This document shows, one piece after another, positions 25,500 to 34,139 of a DNA stretch of 44,503 nt. This DNA is from Bacteroidales bacterium H5 (GTDB lineage: Bacteria > Bacteroidota > Bacteroidia > Bacteroidales > Muribaculaceae). The stretch covers positions 1 through 44,503 of the forward strand of contig DAAQ01000025.1 of assembly GCA_001701225.1 (NCBI GenBank). The letters are read 5' to 3'. A model generated the notes under the pieces. The model did no database searches, was not told the origin of the DNA, and was given only the letters and a program-made list of their open reading frames with translations. Every line of letters starts with the position of its first letter. Position 1 is the first letter of the stretch. The position numbers were made by a program, and so were the translations under genes.

Positions 25500-26896
25500 T
25501 CTGTAGGCGGATTATTGCGTTTCTTGTTATGATGATGTCTGTTGCGCGAATTGTTGCGCCCCTTGGGTGCGGCCTCTCCCGGTGCACTCCCCTGTGGGGC
25601 GGCTGGACGGGGCTTGGGCTGCGAACGCTCCTCGCGGCGCGGGCGGTCGCCTGTCGGACGGTTGTTCCCCTGTGCCTTACCCCGGCCCTGACGGTTGCGG
25701 TTGCGGCCCGAGGGGCCACGTCCACCACGTCCCGCAGGACGCTTGTCGGGGTCATAGACCGGCAGTTTGCCGAGGTCGGCGGGAAGCTCGCGCTTGGCCA
25801 CCTCATAGCCCAGGAATTTCTCGAGATTGCCAAACCACCGCATGTCCCCCTCGCTGACCAGGGTCACGGCAGCGCCACCGGCCCCCGCACGGGCGGTGCG
25901 CCCTATGCGGTGAACATAGTCCTCGGCCTCGCGGGGCACGTCATAATTGACCACCAGCGATATGTCGTCGATGTCAATGCCGCGCGCCACGATGTCTGTG
26001 GCCACGAGTATGTCGATGCGTCCGGCACGGAAATCGTGCATCACCTCGTCGCGGCGTTCCTGCTCGAGGTCCGAATGCATCTCGCCGACCTTCCAGCCGC
26101 TCTGCCTGAGCTGCTTGGCAAGGTCCTTGACCTTGAGCTTGGACGACGCGAAGACGATGACCCTCTGCGAGCTCACCGTCTTGAACAGATGGCGCAGCAC
26201 CGGGGTCTTCTGGTTCTCATAGACCACACATGCACTCTGCGCAATCTTCTCCGTAGGACGCGACACCGCAATCTTGACCTCGGCGGGATCCTTTAGGATA
26301 GCCTTGGCAAGCTGCTGTATCTTCGGGGGCATCGTGGCCGAGAACATCAGCGTCTGCCTATTCTCGGGCAGATGCTTCACAATCTGCATGATGTCGTCGA
26401 AGAATCCCATGTCGAGCATACGGTCGGCCTCGTCGAGGATGAAATACTGCACCTTGCTCAGGTCGATTCCGCCGAGCTGCAGATGGGCTATCAGACGCCC
26501 CGGAGTTGCGATAACCACATCCGCACCGTTCTTGAGACCCTTCTGCTGGCGTGCGAACTCCTTGCCGTCCGTACCGCCGTAGATGGCCACACTCGAGATG
26601 GGGAGATAATACGAGAATCCCTCGAGCTGACGGTCTATCTGCTGTGCCAGCTCGCGTGTCGGGGCCATGACGATACAGCTCACCGCCTCGGGAGCCGGCT
26701 CATCGGCCAGCATGTCTATTACCGGCAGCAGATAGGCGGCAGTCTTGCCGGTGCCCGTCTGGGCCACGGCTATAAGGTCGCGCTTCTCAAAAATAACCGG
26801 GATAGCCTGCTCCTGAATAGGCGTACATTCTCCGAACCTCATGGCGTCCAGAGCGTCAAGCACATCATCGCTAAGCTCCAACTCGTCAAATCTCAT
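25496..26896 (-). CDS. DEAD-box RNA helicase (RhlE-like)
   Basis: A 466-residue ATP-dependent RNA helicase. Motifs in order: Q motif QEQAIPVI, Walker A AQTGTGKTAAYLLP, PTRELAQQI, TPGR, DEAD, SAT, ATDIVARGIDI and HRIGRTARAG. The core ends near residue 375, and the last 85 residues are basic and low in complexity (arginine-, glycine- and asparagine-rich, including RGGRGPSGRNRNRQGRG, ending HHHNKKRNNPPTE), which probably adds RNA binding. It likely works in ribosome assembly or mRNA turnover in the cytoplasm. It is the first gene of an operon with DUF3078, two exported proteins and DUF4491; its promoter is at 26920-26927. Confidence 0.93.
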   Translation of the reverse strand: MRFDELELSDDVLDALDAMRFGECTPIQEQAIPVIFEKRDLIAVAQTGTGKTAAYLLPVIDMLADEPAPEAVSCIVMAPTRELAQQIDRQLEGFSYYLPISSVAIYGGTDGKEFARQQKGLKNGADVVIATPGRLIAHLQLGGIDLSKVQYFILDEADRMLDMGFFDDIMQIVKHLPENRQTLMFSATMPPKIQQLAKAILKDPAEVKIAVSRPTEKIAQSACVVYENQKTPVLRHLFKTVSSQRVIVFASSKLKVKDLAKQLRQSGWKVGEMHSDLEQERRDEVMHDFRAGRIDILVATDIVARGIDIDDISLVVNYDVPREAEDYVHRIGRTARAGAGGAAVTLVSEGDMRWFGNLEKFLGYEVAKRELPADLGKLPVYDPDKRPAGRGGRGPSGRNRNRQGRGKAQGNNRPTGDRPRREERSQPKPRPAAPQGSAPGEAAPKGRNNSRNRHHHNKKRNNPPTE

Positions 26897-26919
26897 AGTC
26901 GTATCGTGTTTTCAAACCG

Positions 26920-26927
26920 CAAAATTA
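26920..26927 (-). promoter_or_regulatory. Promoter -7 element of the helicase operon
   Basis: The minus strand reads TAATTTTG, then CGG, 23 bases before the ATG at 26896. Confidence 0.65.
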
Positions 26928-26996
26928 CTCAAAAAACCTCAGAAACCCTAATCTATCCGCCAAATTCCCACCAACCTCCCGATTTTATCGGATTTT

Positions 26997-27497
26997 TTAT
27001 AATTGCGGCTCACTTATGCCATACTCCGCTTCGGGTTCGGCGGCGAGGGCGGGTTGGGGCGGGTAGTAGTGTGAGGCGGGGGTGGTGATGCGCCGATATA
27101 GCCGCTCGAGGGCGGCATCGCGGGTTGCTTTTGTGCGGATGTCACATTCCCAGATGCGGATGACACGCCATCCGAGGTCGCGCAGCTCGGCGTCGTTGCA
27201 GATGTCGCGGTTGCGGTTACGGTCTATCTTGGCCTGCCAGAAGGAAGTGTTGGACTTGGGAAGACGGTAGTACCTGCACCCTTCGTGCCCATGCCAGAAG
27301 CAACCGTCGACAAATATGACGGTCCTGTATTTCTTAAGCACCAGGTCGGGGGTGCCGGGCAGCTTGCGGTTGTTGACACGATAGCGCAGCCCTTTGGCGA
27401 ACAGGTACCTCCTCACCAGCATCTCCGGCTTGGTGTCCCTGCCCTTGATCGCCGCCATGCAGCGGTGCCTCTGCTCGGGTGTCAAAATATCGGCCAT
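26997..27497 (-). CDS. vsr: Very short patch repair (Vsr) endonuclease
   Basis: A 166-residue Vsr-type nuclease, which nicks beside T:G mismatches left when 5-methylcytosine deaminates. The N-terminal LTPEQRHRCMAAIKGRDTKPE matches the family, the catalytic aspartate is D51 in GTPDLVL, and the FVDGCFWHGH block gives H69 and H71 with C66 for the zinc site. Length is close to E. coli Vsr. The C-terminal 25 residues are extra and low in complexity. No cytosine methyltransferase adjoins it, but the fused enzyme at 8762-11161 could supply the methylation that it guards against. No promoter is seen in the 50-base gap after the outer-membrane receptor gene, so it may be co-transcribed with that gene. 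Confidence 0.9.
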   Translation of the reverse strand: MADILTPEQRHRCMAAIKGRDTKPEMLVRRYLFAKGLRYRVNNRKLPGTPDLVLKKYRTVIFVDGCFWHGHEGCRYYRLPKSNTSFWQAKIDRNRNRDICNDAELRDLGWRVIRIWECDIRTKATRDAALERLYRRITTPASHYYPPQPALAAEPEAEYGISEPQL

Positions 27498-27547
27498 ACT
27501 GATTCTATAACAATCAATCGGCCGATATTATTGCAGACGGTTGGAGG

Positions 27548-29623
27548 TTATAGCCTCTGGAGTTCTGACTGGGAGGCGGAGGTGCCTTTGTAGCGTGACT
27601 GGCGGGGACGGAGTGTGTAGGTGATGGTCAGCGTGACAGCACGGTTGTCGGGGCTCTGGAGCTTGTCAACATGTACACCACAGGTATTCATGCTCCAGTC
27701 GCTGCGGGCGGTGTTGAATATGTCTGTGGCGGCGAGACGTACCCGCAGCGACCTGTCGAGAAACGTCTTGACCAGCGCGGCATCGAGGGTGAACCACGAG
27801 GCGGCAAAACGGTTGGTGTGCATGTCGCCACCGCTGTTGCCGTGGGCATCGGCGGTGAGTGTCAGTCCCCACGGCAAGGTAAACATGTTCTCGGCATAGT
27901 ATGAGAATGTCGGGCGGTCATATCTCTGTGCGCCGAGTCCGAGCCACTGACGATGCAGCCCGGCGGTGAGGTTAGGAGTCCAGCACCCTATCCGGCGGCT
28001 CCATACCAACCAGAGGTCGAGGTGGGTGACGTCGATGTTGACAGGCTGCATCAGCAACTGCAGGGTCGGCGCGGGATAGCGGCGCTTGACAAACGCGTAG
28101 GTGTCGAGGTTGCGCGTGAGGTCGCCCTGGAGGATGAAATCTCGCCACATGCCCGTGAGCTGCAGGTGGTGCATCCGCTCGTCGCGCAGACGGGGATTGC
28201 CTCCCTCAATCTCATGTCGCCCGGTATATGTGAGGCTCCCGGTGAGCTGCGAATATGGCGGACGCACCGTAGACATGCGGTAGCTCAGGGTCACTCCGGC
28301 ATCCTCGCGAGGATTATAGCTGAGCGACACGTCTGGTGTCAGGAGGTGGTCGCGACGGCTTACGTCGTTGTCGCGCTTGCCGTCGGCGTCAAACCTGTAG
28401 TCGACATACTCGTATCTGAGCCCGGCGCGCAACCCGAAGGGCCCAAACCCCCTCTCCCACGAGGCAAATGCGGCGAGTGCCGTCTGGCGCGCCAGCGTCT
28501 GCGAGGAAGGTATGTACTCCCCCACCCCGGCGTTGAGCATACGGTAGTCGAGCGATGTGCGGGTGTACGAGTCCTGAGTCCCTGCGGTGAACTGACCGTG
28601 CCACAGCGGGAAATCCAGAGTCATTTTCCCGGCCCAGAGCGACGTATGCCGCAGGTCTGAGGAATTTACGTCAGCCACCGTCCCGCCGGGATAGGTGGTC
28701 GATGCGCCGGTCGACGAGCGCGACACACGCCAGTCGCCGTCGAAATGCAGGTGATACCCGCCTCCCACTGTGGCGTCAGCGTATGCCGACACCAGATGCG
28801 AGCGGGCGTGTATGTCACGGCTGATGTCGCGGGCAAGGGGCTCCTCGCCATCCATCCACTCGCTGCCGTGGTTGGTATAGTCGGCCCGTTCGGGATTGAA
28901 CCGCCAGTAGGCACCGAACGACAGCCCTTCGCGTCCATAGTTGAATCCGGTTTTAAGTGTCCCCGTGTTGGCGGGATAGGCGTTGCGGTTGGTGCTACCG
29001 ACGGTCACCGTGCGGCCGTCGTCGTCAAGGGTGTTTATGGTCGAGCCTTTGGTGAGGCTGTTGTTGCGGGCTATGGTGCCTGATGCGAATATGTCCCACG
29101 CCCCCGTGCGATAGTTGAGCTCAAGCATCTCGTTGCCGCTCAGCTTGCGCGACAGCTTCCCCTCGGCCCGCTCGGTCAGCGAGAGACCATCGAGAAATCT
29201 ATGCCGTGTTGTAATCCTCAGCACCGAGCTCACATCGCTCCCGTATGCGGCGCCGGGAGCCATGACCAGCTCAATCTTGCGTATGTTGTCAGACTGCAGT
29301 TCGCGCAGCTCGGCGCCATCGCGCAACGGACGGCCGTCGATATAGATTTCCGGCTCACCGCGCCCGACCACCGACACCGTCTCCTCATTGACAGTGACCA
29401 GCGGGAGGCGTGGCAGCACATCGAGGGCGGTGCCGAGATTCTGCAACGGCGACCCGGCCACAGTGGTGACGAGGGTACTCCCCTCGAGGCGGGTTGCGGG
29501 TTGGTTGGCGGTAACCACGACCTCGCGCAGTTCATTGACGAGCGAGTCTGACGGAGCGGTCTCCTGTGCCTGCATGGCAAAGGCCGAGACGGTAAGGAAC
29601 AATGTGATTTGATAACGTGACAT
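27548..29623 (-). CDS. Outer-membrane beta-barrel receptor (TonB-dependent type)
   Basis: A 691-residue outer-membrane protein with a signal peptide (about 1-19, MSRYQITLFLTVSAFAMQA). There is no carboxypeptidase-like N-terminal domain; the mature chain goes straight to LREVVVTANQPA, a TonB-box-like start, and a plug (about 35-140; EPEIYIDGRPL and IRKIELVMAPGAAYG). A barrel of the 'outer membrane beta-barrel family' type follows (from about residue 145), with PDVSLSYNPREDAGVTLSYR. It ends RPRQSRYKGTSASQSELQRL, which extends past a usual terminal aromatic strand (VTLTITYTL). Substrate unknown. The promoter is complete, with both -33 and -7 elements. Confidence 0.82.
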   Translation of the reverse strand: MSRYQITLFLTVSAFAMQAQETAPSDSLVNELREVVVTANQPATRLEGSTLVTTVAGSPLQNLGTALDVLPRLPLVTVNEETVSVVGRGEPEIYIDGRPLRDGAELRELQSDNIRKIELVMAPGAAYGSDVSSVLRITTRHRFLDGLSLTERAEGKLSRKLSGNEMLELNYRTGAWDIFASGTIARNNSLTKGSTINTLDDDGRTVTVGSTNRNAYPANTGTLKTGFNYGREGLSFGAYWRFNPERADYTNHGSEWMDGEEPLARDISRDIHARSHLVSAYADATVGGGYHLHFDGDWRVSRSSTGASTTYPGGTVADVNSSDLRHTSLWAGKMTLDFPLWHGQFTAGTQDSYTRTSLDYRMLNAGVGEYIPSSQTLARQTALAAFASWERGFGPFGLRAGLRYEYVDYRFDADGKRDNDVSRRDHLLTPDVSLSYNPREDAGVTLSYRMSTVRPPYSQLTGSLTYTGRHEIEGGNPRLRDERMHHLQLTGMWRDFILQGDLTRNLDTYAFVKRRYPAPTLQLLMQPVNIDVTHLDLWLVWSRRIGCWTPNLTAGLHRQWLGLGAQRYDRPTFSYYAENMFTLPWGLTLTADAHGNSGGDMHTNRFAASWFTLDAALVKTFLDRSLRVRLAATDIFNTARSDWSMNTCGVHVDKLQSPDNRAVTLTITYTLRPRQSRYKGTSASQSELQRL

Positions 29624-29642
29624 GGCGGTATGTTTTTTGCTG

Positions 29643-29675
29643 CAAAATTACCGCCCGCAAGGGTCAGAATCCAAA
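29643..29675 (-). promoter_or_regulatory. Full -33/-7 promoter of the outer-membrane receptor gene
   Basis: On the minus strand, TTTG (29672-29675) is followed after 21 bases by TAATTTTG (29643-29650), the full Bacteroidota promoter pair. The ATG lies 19 bases beyond the -7 element. Confidence 0.75.
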
Positions 29676-29755
29676 TTTACGGTCTGACATCCTCATTTTT
29701 ACATAGCTAATAATCAAACAATTGCCCGACAAGGGCCTAAAAAAACCTGACCGCC

Positions 29756-30724
29756 TCAGAAAACCGACAGGAAAAGTCCGGCATGAGGGGGATTGGCAGC
29801 CGCGATACGGGCCTTGAGCCTCGACTTGCGCTTATAGACCACATCCATGCTCTCGCCTGTCAGCAGGGCTATTGTCCGTGCCGAGAGATGTCCCGCCAGA
29901 TAGACAGTCAGGCGGTAGTCGGCAGGCTTGAGGCCCGGTATTTCGCTACGCAGCATGTCGAGCATCCCGCCACGGCAGTCATTGACAGCCCGCTCTATCT
30001 CGCCGAATATCCCTTCGTCGGCTTTCAGTGCCTCTATCTCGGTCTTGACGCGCTCGGCAAGGGCCTTGCGCTCGTTAGAGGCGCCCTGTGACTCGTAATA
30101 TGTTCCGCAAAGCTGGTCGATGAGCGCGAAGCGGTTATCGAGCGTGGCCGCCAGCCTCCCTTCGAGCCCCTCCATCCCGGCACGCAATGCCGCAGCCTCG
30201 GCCACAAGCGCCTCGGCCTGCAGCCCGTGCACACGCAGACGCTCGCGTTGCCACGCGATGACACCACACGCCGCCACAATCAGCAGAAGGGCTCCCGCGA
30301 CAATCCATCCGCGGCGCACACGCTCGCGATAGAGGAAAAACTCTTTCTCCTTTTGCAGATATAGGGCTGTGGCAAGCTCGGTCATGCCGTTTGCGGCTGC
30401 GCGCTGCTTCACCTCGCGGGCACGGCGCAGCTCGTCAGGGAGTCCGCGCGACTCATAGAACCCGATGGCGAAATCGACTATGGTATCTGTCGGTGCCTTG
30501 AGACGGTTGGCATCCAATGCCTCGCTATACAGGAGAGCCCAGCGGGCCACGGAGGCCGAATCCTCGAATCCGGCCACATCTATGGCGTTGAGCCGTTCGA
30601 GAGCGCCGCCGGGGTCGGACATCATCAGTCCCTGGGCCTCGTCGAGCACGGAGGCAGAATATCCTCCGCCGCACGAACAGGCAGTCACCACCATAAGGAA
30701 CACTATGTATAGCAGACCTCTCAT
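29756..30724 (-). CDS. Membrane-anchored protein with C-terminal LuxR-like HTH
   Basis: A 322-residue protein. It begins like a lipoprotein (LLYIVFLMVVTAC, cysteine 16), has a helical periplasmic part (about 20-135), one transmembrane segment at about 138-156 (GWIVAGALLLIVAACGVIAW), a long coiled coil (about 160-215) and a C-terminal region that looks like a LuxR-type helix-turn-helix (LKPADYRLTVYLAGHLSARTIALLTG, ending KRKSRLKARI). The helix-turn-helix would lie in the cytoplasm, so a signal outside could control a DNA-binding tail directly. Similar TPR-transmembrane-HTH proteins are common in Bacteroides. Targets are unknown; the neighbouring secreted protein and receptor genes are the obvious guesses. 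The promoter at 30732-30739 seems leaderless. Confidence 0.75.
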   Translation of the reverse strand: MRGLLYIVFLMVVTACSCGGGYSASVLDEAQGLMMSDPGGALERLNAIDVAGFEDSASVARWALLYSEALDANRLKAPTDTIVDFAIGFYESRGLPDELRRAREVKQRAAANGMTELATALYLQKEKEFFLYRERVRRGWIVAGALLLIVAACGVIAWQRERLRVHGLQAEALVAEAAALRAGMEGLEGRLAATLDNRFALIDQLCGTYYESQGASNERKALAERVKTEIEALKADEGIFGEIERAVNDCRGGMLDMLRSEIPGLKPADYRLTVYLAGHLSARTIALLTGESMDVVYKRKSRLKARIAAANPPHAGLFLSVF

Positions 30725-30731
30725 TGTGCTG

Positions 30732-30739
30732 CAAAATTA
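30732..30739 (-). promoter_or_regulatory. Promoter of the HTH gene, apparently leaderless
   Basis: TAATTTTG on the minus strand, then seven bases (CAGCACA), then the ATG at 30724. The same seven-base spacing is seen at the restriction-modification operon. The element starts one base downstream of the T run of the terminator at 30741-30778. Confidence 0.5.
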
Positions 30740-30740
30740 C

Positions 30741-30778
30741 AAAAAAATGAGGAACCGGCCATCAGACCGATTCCCCAT
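30741..30778 (-). terminator. Terminator of the secreted Ig-like protein gene
   Basis: On the minus strand ATGGGGAATCGG pairs with CCGGTTCCTCAT (30747-30758 and 30767-30778, two mismatches), followed by a T run (complement of 30741-30747). Between it and the stop codon at 30799 lies a stretch of the CTAATT repeat family. Confidence 0.75.
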
Positions 30779-30798
30779 TTCTAATTAATAATTTCTAA

Positions 30799-32115
30799 TT
30801 ATCTGATGACCTTGGTCACGGTGTTGCCCTGGCGGCGGATATAGAGGCCGTTCTCGGGGTTGTTGACGCGGATGCCCTGGAGATTGAAATACTCGACGGG
30901 GGCATTCTCATCAGCGACAGTCTCCTCGATCGACGAGGTGCCTGCCTCCTTGTAGAGATTTACCAGGGGCTGGTCTGCGGTGTCTGTCGTGGTGAGTTCC
31001 CAGTCCTCGTTATACTGCTTGTATGAGATATATGCGCCTGCGCGGCCTGTATTCTCAATCTTGACATCGGTGCCGCTGAAGGTGACGGTCCAGTAGCAGT
31101 TGCTGCCCTCTGCGTCGGGGGTGTCATAGAAATTGAACGAACCGAAATGAGTTGCGTCCATTCCCAGATACTTGCCGCGGATGTCCTTCATGGTGTAACC
31201 GTTGGCGGTTGCGGTGAACTCGATGAAATAGTCCTCGTTCACATCAAACTTGTTGTCGGCGGGTGTCACGCTCTCGAGGAAGAGATAGCCGTATGCATTA
31301 GAGCCGGTATAGTTCTTGGCCACGCCCTGGGGAGTATAGATGACGAACTTGCCGTCGCTCATTGCGGTTGCGAGCTCGACGGGCTTTGTGACGGTGAGCA
31401 GATAGGATGCCGACCCGGCCTTATACTCTTCGTTGGCCTCGGCAGTGGCAGTGATACGGGCTGTGCCCACACCCACGATGGTGACGGCACCTGTAGCGGC
31501 GTCTACGGTTGCGACAGTCTCCTTGTCCGAAGAGAAGGTGACAGGCGCATTGGTTGCCTTGGTGAGGTCAGGAGCTGTGAAGGCCTCGCCAAGCACTGCG
31601 CTGACCTTCTCGTCAGAGAACTCGAGACCTGCATCCTTGCGGGTGTCCTGAGTGCCGCCGGTATAGGTGACGGTGATAGAGGAGATGGCGACATTGCTCT
31701 TGGCAATATTACAGGAGAACGAGACGGCCGATGAGGAACCTTCCCAAGTGCCGACCTTGGACTCAAGGGTATATGTACCGGCCTGACCCTCCTTGAAATC
31801 AAAACCGTTACCGGCAGCGTCATTCTTGTAGTTGATGACAATCTTTGTCATCTCGCCGCCATTAACGTTTATCGAATAGGACGAGTTCTTGTAGAAACGG
31901 AGGCCATCCGACCAGAGTCGTGTGCCACCCACAAGGTCAATGGTGACCATACCCTCGCCCTCGACAGTGAAGGGGTCGGGATTGTATTCGGAGGTTGTGC
32001 CTGAGAGGCGGGTCATGCCGTATGTGTTGTTGACAAAATCATACGTCACCTCGTCGGCCGATGCGGTGGCCACGCAAGCCAGTGCCGCGAACGCGCTGAG
32101 TAAAACTTTCTTCAT
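30799..32115 (-). CDS. Secreted Ig-like (BIG_2) protein with T9SS-like C-terminal tail
   Basis: A 438-residue secreted protein. It has a signal peptide (MKKVLLSAFAALACVATASA), a beta-rich N-terminal domain (about 21-150), a bacterial Ig-like group 2 domain (about 165-250: VTFSSDKETVATVDAATGAV, then GVGTARITATA), a third beta domain (about 255-390) and a short C-terminal tail (VEYFNLQGIRVNNPENGLY, then IRRQGNTVTKVIR) of the kind found on many Bacteroidales surface proteins and likened to a type IX secretion sorting tail. Function is unknown; adhesion or glycan binding at the surface is a reasonable guess. The last codon abuts a CTAATT repeat at 30799, with the stop TAA inside it. Confidence 0.78.
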   Translation of the reverse strand: MKKVLLSAFAALACVATASADEVTYDFVNNTYGMTRLSGTTSEYNPDPFTVEGEGMVTIDLVGGTRLWSDGLRFYKNSSYSINVNGGEMTKIVINYKNDAAGNGFDFKEGQAGTYTLESKVGTWEGSSSAVSFSCNIAKSNVAISSITVTYTGGTQDTRKDAGLEFSDEKVSAVLGEAFTAPDLTKATNAPVTFSSDKETVATVDAATGAVTIVGVGTARITATAEANEEYKAGSASYLLTVTKPVELATAMSDGKFVIYTPQGVAKNYTGSNAYGYLFLESVTPADNKFDVNEDYFIEFTATANGYTMKDIRGKYLGMDATHFGSFNFYDTPDAEGSNCYWTVTFSGTDVKIENTGRAGAYISYKQYNEDWELTTTDTADQPLVNLYKEAGTSSIEETVADENAPVEYFNLQGIRVNNPENGLYIRRQGNTVTKVIR

Positions 32116-32178
32116 AAGCGTTTCTGTTTAGTGAAGGTTTGATTTATTTTTTGATTCGGTTTATTGCAATCTGCAATC

Positions 32179-32209
32179 CGGCTCCCCGGCCATAGGCGCG
32201 GGGAAGCCG
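32179..32209 (-). other. Hairpin in the leader of the secreted-protein gene
   Basis: CGGCTCCCC (32179-32187) can pair with GGGGAAGCCG (32200-32209) with one bulged base. It lies between the promoter at 32231-32238 and the ATG at 32115, so it is probably in the 5' leader. No known riboswitch is recognised. Confidence 0.4.
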
Positions 32210-32230
32210 CAAAATGCTGATTTACTACGA

Positions 32231-32238
32231 CAAAATTA
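32231..32238 (-). promoter_or_regulatory. Promoter -7 element of the secreted-protein gene
   Basis: The minus strand reads TAATTTTG, giving a leader of about 110 bases before the ATG at 32115. The gap 32116-32307 also holds the leader hairpin. Confidence 0.6.
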
Positions 32239-32307
32239 AGCTAAAAGCTCCTAACCACCAAATTAAAAATGAAAACAAATCATTAAATCTGTCTCCGGCG
32301 GAGGGAT

Positions 32308-33612
32308 TCAGAGCTCGAAGAATTTCGTGAATGCGCGTATCGTATAGGTGTGGTCGGCTGCCGAGGCGGTCTCACGCACCGAGTGCATGGCCCAGATGGC
32401 CTCGCCCATGTCGACACCGCGCAACGGTATCTGCGAGGTGAGTATGTTGCCCAGGGTCGAGCCACCCGCGACATCGCTATGGTTGACGAAATACTGGCAG
32501 GGCACTCCCGCCTGCTCGCATACCGAGCGGAATACGGCAGCCGAGTCGGCATCGGTCATATATTTGCACCTGGCGTTTATCTTGATGACCGGGCCCCCGC
32601 CGGGCACGGGATGGTTGGTCGGGTCATATTTCTCGGGATAGTTGGGATGGAAGGCATGGGCGTTGTCGGCCGAGACCATAAACGACTTCTCGACGGCGCG
32701 CAGATACTCCTCGTCGGCACCCCCCTGCTGTGCCACCACACGGCGCAGCAGCGACTGCAGCACAGGAGATGCGGCGCCCTGCTTGGTGCCCGAGCCGGTC
32801 TCCTCGTTGTCGAATATGGCCGCGACCCTTGTCTGGGCACACGGGGTATCTGACGCGGCTATGAGCGATGTCACCGCGGCATGGACCATGCTGAGGTCGT
32901 CAAGGCGCCCCGAGGTGATGAACTCGTCATCGAGCCCCACGAGGCATGCCGGAGTGGTGTCGAAGAGCGAGAGGTCGAAATCGAGGATATCCTCGGGCTT
33001 GCACTGCAGGGCATCGGCTATTAGTCGCATCAGCAGCCCGTCGGCCTCGGCCTTGTCGCGCACCATGGCGATGACGGGGAGCATATCCTTCTGGGGCGAG
33101 ATGCGGTTACCCTCGTTGACGGCGCGGTTAAAGTGTATGGCAAGGTGGGGTATTGTGAGCAGCGGACGGTCGAACTTGAGCAGCTCCATGCGCGGGTGCA
33201 GGGGGTCGTCGCCACGCAGGGCCACGCGCCCCGCCAGCGAAAGCGGACGGTCGAACCACGTATACAGTATAGGGCCTCCGTAGACCTCGACATTGAGCCT
33301 GACCACTCCGCCATCCGAGACCATCGGTGCGTTGGGCTTGACGCGCAATGTGGGCGAGTCGCTGTGGGCGGCGATGATGCGGAATCCCTCGGCGCCATCG
33401 CCGGTGCCTACTGTAAAGGCGAAGATGGCACTCTGATTCTTGGTGATATAATACCGGCCTCCGGGCCTGAGATTCCAAGCCTCGGCTGAATCCAGACGGC
33501 TGAATCCGGCATCCTCGAGCATCTCTGAGGCTGTGTGCACGGCATAGAAATTGACGGGACTCCTGTCAAGGAACTCCATCAGGTCGGTGGCATTGCGCTT
33601 GATGTCTTGCAT
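32308..33612 (-). CDS. M18 family aminopeptidase
   Basis: A 434-residue metalloaminopeptidase of the M18 (aspartyl aminopeptidase) family, usually a cytoplasmic dodecamer that removes acidic N-terminal residues. The metal and catalytic blocks are visible: AAHSDSP with H83, GRLDDL with D238 or D239, FDNEETGS with E270 and E271, VSADNAHAFHP, and a C-terminal histidine in WAMHSVRE. Length is normal. No signal peptide. It stands alone, with a promoter at 33649-33656. Confidence 0.9.
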   Translation of the reverse strand: MQDIKRNATDLMEFLDRSPVNFYAVHTASEMLEDAGFSRLDSAEAWNLRPGGRYYITKNQSAIFAFTVGTGDGAEGFRIIAAHSDSPTLRVKPNAPMVSDGGVVRLNVEVYGGPILYTWFDRPLSLAGRVALRGDDPLHPRMELLKFDRPLLTIPHLAIHFNRAVNEGNRISPQKDMLPVIAMVRDKAEADGLLMRLIADALQCKPEDILDFDLSLFDTTPACLVGLDDEFITSGRLDDLSMVHAAVTSLIAASDTPCAQTRVAAIFDNEETGSGTKQGAASPVLQSLLRRVVAQQGGADEEYLRAVEKSFMVSADNAHAFHPNYPEKYDPTNHPVPGGGPVIKINARCKYMTDADSAAVFRSVCEQAGVPCQYFVNHSDVAGGSTLGNILTSQIPLRGVDMGEAIWAMHSVRETASAADHTYTIRAFTKFFEL

Positions 33613-33648
33613 AGGGGGGATGGGGGGTTATAGGGTTATGGGGTTATG

Positions 33649-33656
33649 CAAAGCTA
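33649..33656 (-). promoter_or_regulatory. Promoter -7 element of the aminopeptidase gene
   Basis: The minus strand reads TAGCTTTG, then CAT, 36 bases before the ATG at 33612. The gap 33613-34139 is 527 bases, A+T-rich, without a credible gene; it also holds the plus-strand promoter at 33861 and the hairpin at 34081-34113. Confidence 0.55.
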
Positions 33657-33860
33657 ACAAAAAAGCGCGAGCGCAGCAAATAAAAAAATCGTCTCCATAT
33701 ATGCATTATTACAATAACCCCACTATTGTAACAATTTTGCAACAATCAAATATCACAATCAACATACTGATTGCCAATACTTTTATTCAATAAAACGAAA
33801 ATAAATCAATCAATTAACTATTGTTAACATATAAGATTTCTATTTGTCCTGACGCTGACG

Positions 33861-33868
33861 TAACTTTG
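33861..33868 (+). promoter_or_regulatory. Orphan plus-strand promoter -7 element, possible small RNA
   Basis: TAACTTTG followed by CA on the plus strand, with TTTG at 33843-33846 (14 bases apart, shorter than usual). No plus-strand gene follows: the genes on either side are both minus-strand. A transcript starting near 33875 would reach the strong hairpin at 34081-34113, giving an RNA of about 240 bases. A frame of 22 codons opens at 33871, too near the start site to be convincing. Confidence 0.35.
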
Positions 33869-34080
33869 CAATGTCGAAAGACAACAAACAACACCGACTA
33901 CAGACCGACACAAGAATACATTTACTATTGGCATTTTAGACGCACATTTACATTACATTATTCAGCAATTCTTTCCGATATGTTTTCCAGCTCCAATACA
34001 GGTTTCCAAGGTAAAATACAATGTTGACTCTGCCGCCACATATCTCTTCTCAACCTGACAGACAGACACTTCTCCAAAGC

Positions 34081-34113
34081 CGGACGGCCACTCCTTGCAG
34101 GAGCGGCCGTCCG
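34081..34113. terminator. Strong hairpin downstream of cdd
   Basis: CGGACGGCC (34081-34089) pairs perfectly with GGCCGTCCG (34105-34113); inside it CTCC pairs with GGAG (34091-34094 and 34100-34103). It lies 26 bases past the cdd stop. There is no good T run on either side, so termination is likely but not certain, and it could serve both strands. Confidence 0.55.
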
Positions 34114-34139
34114 CGATTTCATACCATAACGCAGGATGG

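Noticed and set aside
26979..26998. A CCGAT/ATCGG hairpin followed by a T run on the plus strand
   Set aside because: No plus-strand gene leads into it, and on the minus strand the T run is on the wrong side for vsr; probably chance.
33551..34027. Short plus-strand frames in the gap between the aminopeptidase and cdd genes
   Set aside because: They have no family resemblance or suitable start context, and one overlaps the start of the aminopeptidase gene.
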